A stretch of DNA of 13,848 nt from an uncultured Atopobium sp. (GCA_916720465.1 CAKARF010000020.1:1-13848); one strand, 5' to 3'. Counted from the first letter of the stretch, positions 7,844-13,848 are shown. Numbers and translations: made by a program. The notes: a model not told the origin generated them from the letters alone.

Positions 7844-7862
7844 CGGTTATCAATAGTAACCG
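7844..7862. repeat. Small inverted repeat between ldhA and pyk
   Basis: CGGTTA (7844-7849) and TAACCG (7857-7862) form a 6-bp stem with a 7-nt loop, 34 bp before the pyk start. There is no T-tract on either strand, so it is not a terminator. It may be a protein site or an mRNA processing or stabilising stem for pyk. Confidence 0.4.
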
Positions 7863-7889
7863 TTTTCAGAGTGTTTGTTTCCCTGGTAC

Positions 7890-8894
7890 TTAGCAAACCA
7901 CACTTTTATCAACATAATCAGTACCCTCAGTAAAAGCAGTTGCGTTATCAAGCGTAACCTGAGCAATCTGAGAAAGTGCTTCATGCGTAAAGAATGCCTG
8001 GTGACTTGTCATAACTACGTTAGGGAAGGAGCAAAGCGTAGAGGTAACTGAATCAAAGACCTCAGCACCGCGGTCCTTATAGACGTTTGGATTTTCTTCT
8101 TCATAAACGTCAAGGCCACAAGCACCAATTTTGCCAGAAAGAATGCCGCGAATAAGAGCATTGGTATCAATAAGTCCACCACGACCAGTATTAACGAGGA
8201 TAACGCCATCTTTCATTTTTCCGATGGTCTTATCGTTAATCATGTGATAGCTCTCGTCATTCAAGAAAGCGTGAAGTGAAATAAAGTCCGAACGCTCCCA
8301 GAGCTCATCGTAGCTTACATATTCATCAACAACGTGCTCGTCATTGACAAGGCTCATGTTTGGATAGAGGTCTGCACCAAGAACGTGCATACCAAAGCCT
8401 TTACAAATGCGGCAGAGTGCAGCGCCAATGCGACCAGTGCCTACAATACCTGCAGTTTTACCATGAAGGGTATCGCCAACAAGGCCAACAAGTGAGAAGT
8501 TATTCTCGCGAATTCTGATGTAGCCACGGTGAATACGACGGTTAGCAGCAAGCGCAAGACCCATAGCGTGCTCTGCGATTGCTTCAGGGGAGTAAGCAGG
8601 TACGCGCGTAACCGTAATACCAAGGTCTTTAGCAGCGTTAACGTCAACGGCATCAAAGCCAGCGCAGCGCATAAGTAGAAGCTTAACGTCAAAGCCGGCA
8701 AGAATCTCAAGAGTCAGAATTGAAGCATCTGCATTAACAAAAGCGCAGACAGCGTCATAACCCTTAGCAAAGCCTGCGGTCATAGGCGTAAGGTTTGACT
8801 CGATGTAGTCAATTGAGATGTCAGGGTACTTTGGAAGCTCAAGGTTAAAGGAATCCTTGTCGTAACTTTGAGCACCATAAAACAGGATTTTCAT
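7890..8894 (-). CDS. ldhA: D-lactate dehydrogenase (LdhA type)
   Basis: This 334-residue NAD-dependent D-2-hydroxyacid dehydrogenase reduces pyruvate to D-lactate and regenerates NAD+. The sequence follows E. coli LdhA closely in key stretches: LRCAGF-like MRCAGFDAVD (75-84), RVPAYSPEAIAEHA (97-110), NRRIHRGYIRIRENNFSL, the dinucleotide motif GTGRIG (152-157), VNTGRGGLID with catalytic Arg238, DVYEEEN with Glu267, and SHQAFFT with His298. The length matches the family. An AAGGAGG site 5 nt before the ATG fixes the start. The closest alternative is a 2-hydroxyisocaproate-type dehydrogenase, but the LdhA-like signature and the neighbouring pyruvate kinase argue for lactate formation. Confidence 0.9.
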   Translation of the reverse strand: MKILFYGAQSYDKDSFNLELPKYPDISIDYIESNLTPMTAGFAKGYDAVCAFVNADASILTLEILAGFDVKLLLMRCAGFDAVDVNAAKDLGITVTRVPAYSPEAIAEHAMGLALAANRRIHRGYIRIRENNFSLVGLVGDTLHGKTAGIVGTGRIGAALCRICKGFGMHVLGADLYPNMSLVNDEHVVDEYVSYDELWERSDFISLHAFLNDESYHMINDKTIGKMKDGVILVNTGRGGLIDTNALIRGILSGKIGACGLDVYEEENPNVYKDRGAEVFDSVTSTLCSFPNVVMTSHQAFFTHEALSQIAQVTLDNATAFTEGTDYVDKSVVC

Positions 8895-8948
8895 AACTGC
8901 CTCCTTGCCAAAACTAACGTTTGGCTTATGTTGTTATGTTCTGCGCTT

Positions 8949-8954
8949 ATTGTA
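8949..8954 (-). promoter_or_regulatory. ldhA: Candidate -10 box of ldhA
   Basis: Read on the minus strand the sequence is GGGGTACAAT, with TACAAT at 8949-8954, giving an untranslated leader of about 45 nt. No good -35 is visible 16-18 bp upstream, so the promoter may need an activator. Repeated TTATGTT/ATAACA motifs flank it at 8925-8940 and near 8980. These could be sites for a redox or sugar regulator, but they match no consensus convincingly. Confidence 0.45.
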
Positions 8955-9012
8955 CCCCTTGGATAACAATTATTTGCCACATAACAGGAGTTTTAAGAAA
9001 TATTTATGAGGT

Positions 9013-9039
9013 TTGAAAAAAGAAAGAATACGGTAAAAT
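9013..9039 (+). promoter_or_regulatory. Candidate promoter of the Ca2+ ATPase-rsgA unit
   Basis: TTGAAA (9013-9018) and TAAAAT (9034-9039) are separated by 15 bp, which is short. A start point near 9045 would give a leader of about 125 nt before the TTG start codon. The tandem 23-bp repeat begins inside the -10 box, so a protein bound there would block the polymerase. Confidence 0.5.
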
Positions 9040-9083
9040 GATAGGGCATTGTAAGGTCCTATGATAGGACGTTGTAAGGTCCT
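9038..9083 (+). repeat. Tandem 23-bp direct repeat in the ATPase promoter/leader
   Basis: The two units (9038-9060 and 9061-9083) agree at 21 of 23 positions and share the core TTGTAAGGTCCT. The junction forms a hairpin GTCCTA-TGA-TAGGAC (9056-9070), and the second unit can instead pair AGGAC (9066-9070) with GTCCT (9079-9083). The two differences (G/A and A/G) leave a wobble-compatible version of the second pairing in unit 1. Confidence 0.8.
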
Positions 9084-9166
9084 GACACGGCAACTTTGGT
9101 GAGCCCTTGCCCCTCTCCTGGGGAATTATGATCGGGCATCAATCTGTCAGGTAGAAACCCAGGAGG
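9081..9166 (+). ncRNA. Candidate structured leader RNA controlling translation of the Ca2+ ATPase
   Basis: A 7-bp helix CCTGACA (9081-9087) with TGTCAGG (9145-9151) closes a domain of 57 nt. Inside are a stem GGCAA/TTGCC (9089-9093 with 9107-9111) and a stem TGAT/ATCA (9129-9132 with 9138-9141). Their loops carry GCCC (9103-9106) and GGGC (9134-9137), which could kiss. CTCCTGGG (9115-9122) is an exact complement of CCCAGGAG (9158-9165), which contains the Shine-Dalgarno sequence of the ATPase. This is the layout of a translational riboswitch or RNA thermosensor. The conserved GGGGAGUAG and CCUUUCC boxes of the Mn2+-sensing yybP-ykoY class, usual before such ATPases, are not present, and I cannot assign it to another known class. 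Confidence 0.55.
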
Positions 9167-9170
9167 AACT

Positions 9171-11855
9171 TTGAAAGAGTATCTTTCAAGTGCGGCTGAT
9201 GTAATCAGTGCGCAAAAAACTGATGCTGAAGCTGGATTGTCTGATGTAGAAGCAGCTTCTCGTCTTGAGGCCCACGGTCTTAATAAGCTTAAAGAGGCAC
9301 CAAAAGAATCAATCATTAAAAGGTTTTTTGCACAGATGGCTGACCCTATGGTCATCATGCTTCTTGTTGCTGCTGCTATTTCCGCTGCTGAAGGAATTTA
9401 TACCGGCGAAGGCGGAATTGCAGACGTTGTCATTATTCTGTTTGTTGTTGTCATCAATTCCGTTCTTGGTGTTGTCCAGGAGGGTAAAGCTGAAGAGGCT
9501 CTTGCTGCTTTGCAAGAGATGAGTGCAGCTCAGAGCAAGGTTATCAGAGACGGTCGTCTTGAGACGGTTGCCTCAACTGAGCTTGTTGTGGGCGATATTA
9601 TTCTGCTTGAGGCAGGTGACTCTGTCCCAGCTGATTGCCGCATTCTTGAGAGCGCTTCTATGAAGGTAGAGGAGTCGGCGCTCACGGGTGAGTCAGTTCC
9701 TGTCGAGAAACACGCTGAGACCCTCAGTCTTGCTGAAGACACCGATGATATTCCTTTGGGTGACCGAAAGAATATGTGCTACTCCGGATCTATTGTGGTC
9801 TATGGACGCGGTTGTGCAGTTGTTGTTGCAACAGGCATGGACACCGAGATGGGCAAGATTGCAGATGCAATTTCTCAGGCAGAAGAGGGGCAGACTCCAC
9901 TTCAGATTGCGCTTGATAAGCTTTCACACACACTCACCATCCTTGTTGTTGTCATCTCACTGCTTGTTTTTGCAACAGGATTTATCAAGCATGGCGCTGA
10001 GATGCTTGGCAACTTTGACCTTATCCTCAGCACGTTTATGGTCGCAGTTTCTCTTGCAGTAGCTGCAATTCCAGAGGGTCTTGTTGCTGTTGTTACCATC
10101 GTTCTTTCTATGGGCGTTACCAGAATGAGTGAGCGTCACGCTATTGTTCGCCGACTTACCGCAGTTGAGACCCTTGGTTGTACTCAGGTAATTTGTTCCG
10201 ATAAGACCGGTACTCTGACTCAGAACAAGATGACTGTTGTCCGTCATGAGACAGAAAACCTTGACGCACATGTACGTACTATGGCACTGTGCTGTGATGC
10301 TACCTGGGATGATGCAGAGCAGGTGGCAAAGGGTGAGCCTACTGAGGCTGCTCTTGTTGCAGACGCTGCAAAACTTGGATACACCACAAGTGACCTTGCT
10401 TCTTCTCGCCCTCGTATCGGCGAGGCGCCCTTTGACTCTGTTCGTAAGATGATGTCTGTTGTGGTGCGCACCCGCTCTGGCAAGGTTGTACAGCACACTA
10501 AGGGCGCACCTGACGAGGTACTTGCTCGCTGCACCAAGATTATGACAAGTGATGGCATTATTGACCTCACCGATGAGGCTCGCTCTGAGATTTTGGCTCA
10601 GAACAAGTCCATGGCTGACCAGGCTCTTCGCGTTATGGCATCTGCTCGTCGTGACTGGGGAACAGAAGCTCCCCAGAGCTATGACCCAGCCAACCTTGAG
10701 CATGACATGGTCTTTGTTGGACTCTCTGGCATGATTGACCCAGTTCGTCCTGAGGTTAAGGGTGCTGTTGTAGAGGCTCATGAAGCTGGTATGCGCACTG
10801 TTATGATTACGGGCGACCACATTGATACAGCCGTTGCTATTGCGGTTGAGCTGGGCATTATTACCGATCGCTCTCAAGCAATTACCGGTGCACAGCTTGA
10901 TAAGATTTCTGACGAAGAGTTTGATCAGCGTATTGAGACAATTGGCGTTTACGCACGTGTTCAGCCTGAGCACAAGGTCCGCATTGTTGATACCTGGCGC
11001 AAGAAGGGCATGGTTACGGCCATGACGGGTGACGGCGTTAACGATGCTCCTTCCATCAAACGCGCTGATATTGGTATTGGTATGGGCATTACTGGTACCG
11101 ATGTCACTAAGGGCGTTGCAGATATGGTTTTGGCAGACGATAACTTTGCCACCATCATTAGCGCGTGCGAAGAGGGAAGACGCATCTACGACAATATTCG
11201 TAAGTGCATCCAGTTCCTCTTGAGCTCCAACCTTGCAGAGGTTATTTCCGTCTTTATTGCATCCCTAGTTGGCTTTACCATTCTCCAGCCTACCCACCTT
11301 CTGTGGATTAACCTGATCACCGACTCTCTGCCTGCGCTTGCTATGGCTACCGAGAAGGCTGAACCAGGCATTATGAAGCGTAAGCCTCGTAATCCTAAGG
11401 ACGGAATTTTTGCGGGTGGCGTTGGCTTTGACTGCCTTGTTCAGGGCTCTATCATTGCTCTTCTCACTCTTGCCAGCTATTTTATTGGTCACTACTTTGA
11501 GTATGGAACCTTTGATATCTCACAGGTTATTACTAACCCAGAGGCTGGCGTTGAGGGTATGACCATGGCATTCTTGACGCTTTCTATGGTTGAGATGTTC
11601 CACTCCTTCAACATGCGTTCTCTGCGTGGTTCCATCTTCAAGCTAACCAGCCAAAACATTTGGCTGTGGGGTTCCTTTGTTATGTCTTTGATTCTTACCT
11701 TTGTGGTAATTGAGACACCACTTTCTCAGGCATTTGGCTTTGCTGAGATTGGTTTTGAAGAGTACGCCATGGCAATGCTTTTAGCTGCATCTATCATTCC
11801 TCTGATGGAGCTGTACAAGGCTGTTATGCGTTCTGTGCAAAAGAACAAAGCATAA
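9171..11855 (+). CDS. P-type Ca2+-transporting ATPase (SERCA/PMCA-like, P2 type)
   Basis: This 894-residue membrane pump would export Ca2+ (possibly Mn2+) using ATP. In order: actuator TGES (172-175), M4 motif VAAIPEGL (297-304), phosphorylation motif DKTGTLT (Asp344), nucleotide-binding KGAP (444-447), TGDH (547-550) and the hinge TGDGVNDAP (619-627). About ten membrane segments are present. All SERCA calcium ligands have counterparts: Glu302 in M4, Asn687 and Glu690 in M5 (SSNLAEV), Asn715, Thr718 and Asp719 in M6 (NLITD), and Glu808 in M8. A full two-site set is less usual in bacterial pumps. The start is TTG, 4 nt after AGGAGG; no ATG lies nearby in frame. It probably heads an operon with rsgA. 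Confidence 0.93.
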   Translation: MKEYLSSAADVISAQKTDAEAGLSDVEAASRLEAHGLNKLKEAPKESIIKRFFAQMADPMVIMLLVAAAISAAEGIYTGEGGIADVVIILFVVVINSVLGVVQEGKAEEALAALQEMSAAQSKVIRDGRLETVASTELVVGDIILLEAGDSVPADCRILESASMKVEESALTGESVPVEKHAETLSLAEDTDDIPLGDRKNMCYSGSIVVYGRGCAVVVATGMDTEMGKIADAISQAEEGQTPLQIALDKLSHTLTILVVVISLLVFATGFIKHGAEMLGNFDLILSTFMVAVSLAVAAIPEGLVAVVTIVLSMGVTRMSERHAIVRRLTAVETLGCTQVICSDKTGTLTQNKMTVVRHETENLDAHVRTMALCCDATWDDAEQVAKGEPTEAALVADAAKLGYTTSDLASSRPRIGEAPFDSVRKMMSVVVRTRSGKVVQHTKGAPDEVLARCTKIMTSDGIIDLTDEARSEILAQNKSMADQALRVMASARRDWGTEAPQSYDPANLEHDMVFVGLSGMIDPVRPEVKGAVVEAHEAGMRTVMITGDHIDTAVAIAVELGIITDRSQAITGAQLDKISDEEFDQRIETIGVYARVQPEHKVRIVDTWRKKGMVTAMTGDGVNDAPSIKRADIGIGMGITGTDVTKGVADMVLADDNFATIISACEEGRRIYDNIRKCIQFLLSSNLAEVISVFIASLVGFTILQPTHLLWINLITDSLPALAMATEKAEPGIMKRKPRNPKDGIFAGGVGFDCLVQGSIIALLTLASYFIGHYFEYGTFDISQVITNPEAGVEGMTMAFLTLSMVEMFHSFNMRSLRGSIFKLTSQNIWLWGSFVMSLILTFVVIETPLSQAFGFAEIGFEEYAMAMLLAASIIPLMELYKAVMRSVQKNKA

Positions 11856-11869
11856 GGTAGGGAGCACTC

Positions 11870-13054
11870 TTGTCCGCTAAGCGTACAAAAAGTTCCAAGA
11901 AACTAGGAGCCGGCAGGACTCAAGGGTCTCTGCCGGCCCTTTCATCATTGCTGGATGTTCCAGCGTTTGAGCAGTTGACTCCATCGTCGGCTCAGAAGCA
12001 GGCTTATGCAGACGTCGTATCTGAACTTGAAGCTCAAGGGGTTTCTCGCCAGACGATGACTATGGCCTGCGTGGTCCGCTTGGATAGGGGATTTCCTGCG
12101 GTTGTTTCGGCGCTGGGAGTGTTTCGCGCCGAGTTTGCCGCGCGCGTGACCAAGGGCCAAAACTCTACGGTGGCCGTTGGCGACTGGGTGTGTGCGCGCA
12201 TTCCAGACTCGCACGATATGGGTATTATCGAGGCAGTTCTGCCGCGAGAGACCGATATTGCTCGCTGGAAGGGCGGAGCTCGTGGTCAAAAGCAGACTCT
12301 GGCCGCAAACGTTGATCTGGTTCTTGTGGTACAGGCCTTGGACGGCGAGGCTGTTTCGGTTGATCGTATTGTGCGCTCAGCAGTTATCTCTAAAGACTGC
12401 GGAGCTTCCTGCGCCGTGGTGCTTACTAAGTCAGATGTGGCGGGTCCGGAGCTTTTGGCTCAAGAGATTTCTTCTATCACCGCAGCTCTTGGCTCTACAG
12501 TAAAGATTGTTGCAACAGCCTCAAAGCTTGAGGGCGAGAAAACCGATGCACTTGTAGATCTTGCTCAGACTGCCCAAAAGTTTGGGGCTGCGTGGGGAAT
12601 TGATGCTGTTCGCAGCCTTGTTCCTTACGGTTCCGTGGCCATTGTGCTTGGTGAATCAGGGGCTGGTAAATCAACGCTTCTGAATGCGCTTTTGGGACAT
12701 GAGGCGCTTGAAACGGGAGAAGTCCGCGAATCTGATAAGGCAGGACGGCATACAACAGTTGCTCGTCGCATGGTAGCGCTTCCTGACGCTGGCGTTATTG
12801 TGGACGAGCCTGGCCTTAGAAGTCTGCCTATTGTGGGCCATGAGAGGGGATTGCAGAAGATATTCCCGCATATCTCTGAAGCTGCTCAGACCTGTAAGTT
12901 TAGGGATTGTACCCATACGCACGAGCCAGGATGTAGTGTTCAAGATGCTCTGCACGAGGGCAAGATTACAGAGCCGCAGCTAAAAGCATATTTGTCTTTG
13001 GCAAAAGAAATGCGAGAAAGTCAGCAATCGCTTGATCCTGACGTTGTACTTTAA
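11870..13054 (+). CDS. rsgA: Small-ribosomal-subunit biogenesis GTPase RsgA
   Basis: This circularly permuted GTPase (394 residues) acts in late 30S maturation. Domains run from a basic, low-complexity N-terminal extension (about 1-60), through an OB-fold (about 63-125), to the permuted GTPase with G4 TKSD (186-189) preceding G1 GESGAGKST (261-269), G2 threonines 295/296 in GRHTT, and G3 DEPG (312-315). The C-terminal zinc motif is Cys342, Cys347, His349 (or 351) and Cys355. The order G4-G1-G3 is diagnostic. The start is TTG behind AGGGAG (11859-11864), only 14 bp after the ATPase stop, so translation from the same mRNA is likely. The N-terminal extension is longer than in Bacillus YloQ. A terminator follows 35 bp after the stop. 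Confidence 0.95.
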   Translation: MSAKRTKSSKKLGAGRTQGSLPALSSLLDVPAFEQLTPSSAQKQAYADVVSELEAQGVSRQTMTMACVVRLDRGFPAVVSALGVFRAEFAARVTKGQNSTVAVGDWVCARIPDSHDMGIIEAVLPRETDIARWKGGARGQKQTLAANVDLVLVVQALDGEAVSVDRIVRSAVISKDCGASCAVVLTKSDVAGPELLAQEISSITAALGSTVKIVATASKLEGEKTDALVDLAQTAQKFGAAWGIDAVRSLVPYGSVAIVLGESGAGKSTLLNALLGHEALETGEVRESDKAGRHTTVARRMVALPDAGVIVDEPGLRSLPIVGHERGLQKIFPHISEAAQTCKFRDCTHTHEPGCSVQDALHEGKITEPQLKAYLSLAKEMRESQQSLDPDVVL

Positions 13055-13087
13055 GCTTTAACGGCGTAAAACACCTAAACCCTCAAA

Positions 13088-13114
13088 GCACCCTGGCTTG
13101 TCTAGGGTGTTTTT
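13088..13114 (+). terminator. rsgA: Rho-independent terminator of the Ca2+ ATPase-rsgA unit
   Basis: CACCCT (13089-13094) pairs with AGGGTG (13104-13109), with flanking G-T pairs, and is followed at once by TTTTTC. An alternative pairing AAAACACC (13068-13075) with GGTGTTTT (13106-13113) would break this stem, so an antiterminator form is conceivable but not needed. Confidence 0.85.
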
Positions 13115-13134
13115 CGCTAAACTAGCAGGAAATA

Positions 13135-13198
13135 TGCTATATTGAGGTTAATGGGGTTGGTCCTGCCTAGCTAATTAGGGGGGTCAGCCCCCGTTTTA
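13135..13198 (+). ncRNA. Extended -10 promoter followed by a long hairpin and U-tract: short transcript or attenuator
   Basis: TGCTATATT (13135-13143) is an extended -10 element without a clear -35. A start point near 13150 would enter directly into a hairpin of 12 consecutive pairs (GGGGTTGGTCCT at 13153-13164 with 13180-13191, including four G-T pairs) and then CGTTTTAT. The predicted product is a transcript of about 45-50 nt, or a leader that ends early before the downstream SAF-domain gene. No open frame fits inside it. Confidence 0.45.
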
Positions 13199-13217
13199 TA
13201 AGTCAGTGAAATTACTC

Positions 13218-13267
13218 AGAAAATCATTTAGTAAAACTGCCAAAAAATGTAGCAGCTATGATTTTCT
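13218..13267. repeat. 10-bp inverted repeat with a 30-bp spacer and nested stem
   Basis: AGAAAATCAT (13218-13227) and ATGATTTTCT (13258-13267) are perfect inverted copies. Between them CTGC (13237-13240) can pair with GCAG (13252-13255), giving a nested second stem. It may be a leader hairpin or two half-sites bound cooperatively. Confidence 0.7.
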
Positions 13268-13351
13268 AAAAACTTTTATATATCAAGTTAGATAAAAATT
13301 TAAATTACCCATTTTTTATGTCACTACAGCAGCCAGCGAACTTATTGCTTT

Positions 13352-13369
13352 GCGTCAGATTCGCGTCAG
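13352..13369. promoter_or_regulatory. Direct repeat GCGTCAG x2 spaced 11 bp, candidate activator site
   Basis: GCGTCAG occurs at 13352-13358 and 13363-13369, one helical turn apart, about 100 bp before the CpaB-like start. Head-to-tail sites at 10-11 bp are typical for OmpR-family response regulators. No promoter box of consensus quality lies nearby, which would fit an activator-dependent promoter. Confidence 0.35.
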
Positions 13370-13468
13370 CTATCGGACATATTTGTGCAGGTAAATCTTT
13401 TGTTTTTGCATTTTCTCTCTCATGCCAAGTGCACAATCTATGTATCGCAAATGGAGGGAGGACAAACA

Positions 13469-13848
13469 GTGACTAAGAAAACAAGATTTTTAATTTCTGT
13501 GTTAAGCGCACTTTTGGCCAGTTTTTGTTTCTTTGCATACGTGCAAAGTGTTCGCGCTGAAGCGGAAAAATCGCGAGCGGAGGCAATGCAAAAATATGGC
13601 GGTGAGCTTACTTCAATTTTGGTGGCCACTAAACAAATAGAACCCGGAGAAACCCTTTCATCTTCTAACACTCAGTTAAAAAGCTGGATTTCTGATCTGA
13701 TTCCGGAGGGTGCAATTACTAATCCGGAAAGCGTGATGGGTCGAACGGTTTCATCTGTTATTGGAGTTGGCATGCCTGTTGTTTCTCTTCATTTACGATC
13801 AGTTGCCTCTCAGATTTCTATTCCAGAAAATCTTGTTGGTCTCACTAT
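13469..13848 (+). CDS. CpaB/RcpC-like SAF-domain protein of a Flp/Tad pilus system (partial, cut by right edge)
   Basis: An open frame of 126 codons runs from a GTG start to the window end and has no stop. The strong GGGAGG site ends 7 nt before the GTG. Residues about 7-24 are a single hydrophobic N-terminal membrane anchor, followed by a short charged helix. A SAF-like domain then opens with ILVATKQIEPGETL (about 50-63) and continues through MGRTVSSVIGVGMPVV (about 90-105) to QISIPENLVGLT, matching the CpaB/RcpC pattern in which a SAF unit precedes the 'I.(V/I)PE.(L/M)VG' step. CpaB proteins act in the cell envelope with the Flp pilus secretin or assembly platform. In a Gram-positive it would be a membrane-anchored assembly factor. 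Other SAF-domain proteins are possible; the remainder of the gene and the tad neighbours lie outside. Confidence 0.75.
   Translation, partial: MTKKTRFLISVLSALLASFCFFAYVQSVRAEAEKSRAEAMQKYGGELTSILVATKQIEPGETLSSSNTQLKSWISDLIPEGAITNPESVMGRTVSSVIGVGMPVVSLHLRSVASQISIPENLVGLT

Larger units (their letters stand above)
13199..13468. other. Non-coding, AT-rich region upstream of the CpaB-like gene
   Basis: No supported gene lies here. The segment 13255-13320 is very AT-rich. The region contains a 10-bp inverted repeat (13218-13267) and a direct repeat pair (13352-13369). It presumably carries the promoter and regulatory sites of the CpaB-like gene, but I see no good -10/-35 pair. Confidence 0.6.

Noticed and set aside
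8961..8971. GGATAACAATT, identical to half of the E. coli lac operator
   Set aside because: Only one half-site is present, there is no LacI-type gene nearby, and an 11-bp match in an AT-rich region is not enough to claim an operator.
9957..10973. Long minus-strand open frame (338 codons) antisense to the Ca2+ ATPase
   Set aside because: Same reasoning: it is contained in a full-length, motif-complete ATPase, has no recognisable domain, and is low-complexity Asn/Cys/Ser-rich.
13318..13476. Small ORF of 52 codons upstream of the CpaB-like gene
   Set aside because: No Shine-Dalgarno sequence precedes its ATG, the peptide has no recognisable features, and it runs over the strong ribosome binding site and start codon of the next gene.

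Overview
The window looks like a chromosomal stretch from a low-to-moderate GC, anaerobic, fermentative actinobacterium of the Coriobacteriia (Atopobium/Lancefieldella-like). That placement is inference. It rests on the fermentative ldhA-pyk pair, the mid-40s GC, the frequent TTG/GTG starts with strong AGGAGG-type ribosome binding sites, and a Flp/Tad-type gene at the right edge. No mobile element, CRISPR array, tRNA or rRNA was recognised.

Layout. Bases 1-2392 (minus strand) hold a three-gene run read right to left: a UBA-like/DUF4342 membrane protein, an OmpR-type response regulator, and an overlapping sensor histidine kinase whose C-terminal end is cut by the window edge. A roughly 320-bp divergent intergenic region follows. 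It holds a perfect 16-bp palindrome and a second spaced inverted repeat. Bases 2715-6262 (plus) encode two half-ABC transporters that overlap in their translation signals and probably form a heterodimer; their NBD motifs resemble the YbtPQ/IrtAB group. A strong terminator at 6309-6345 serves the converging minus-strand pair ldhA (7890-8894) and pyk (6368-7810), the end of glycolysis and NAD+ regeneration.

From about 9013 the plus strand carries a promoter, a tandem 23-bp repeat and a structured 5' leader. The leader contains an 8-nt perfect complement to the Shine-Dalgarno region of the next gene. Behind it lie a SERCA-like P-type Ca2+ ATPase (9171-11855) and, 14 bp downstream, the ribosome-assembly GTPase rsgA (11870-13054), ending in a rho-independent terminator. 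The last 800 bp contain an extended -10 promoter followed directly by a long hairpin and U-tract, a 10-bp inverted repeat with a 30-bp spacer, a pair of direct repeats one helical turn apart, and the start of a CpaB/SAF-like pilus-assembly protein that runs off the right edge.

The signals most worth follow-up are the untyped leader RNA of the Ca2+ ATPase (9038-9170) and the unassigned non-coding block 13115-13468. The rest is ordinary chromosomal content.
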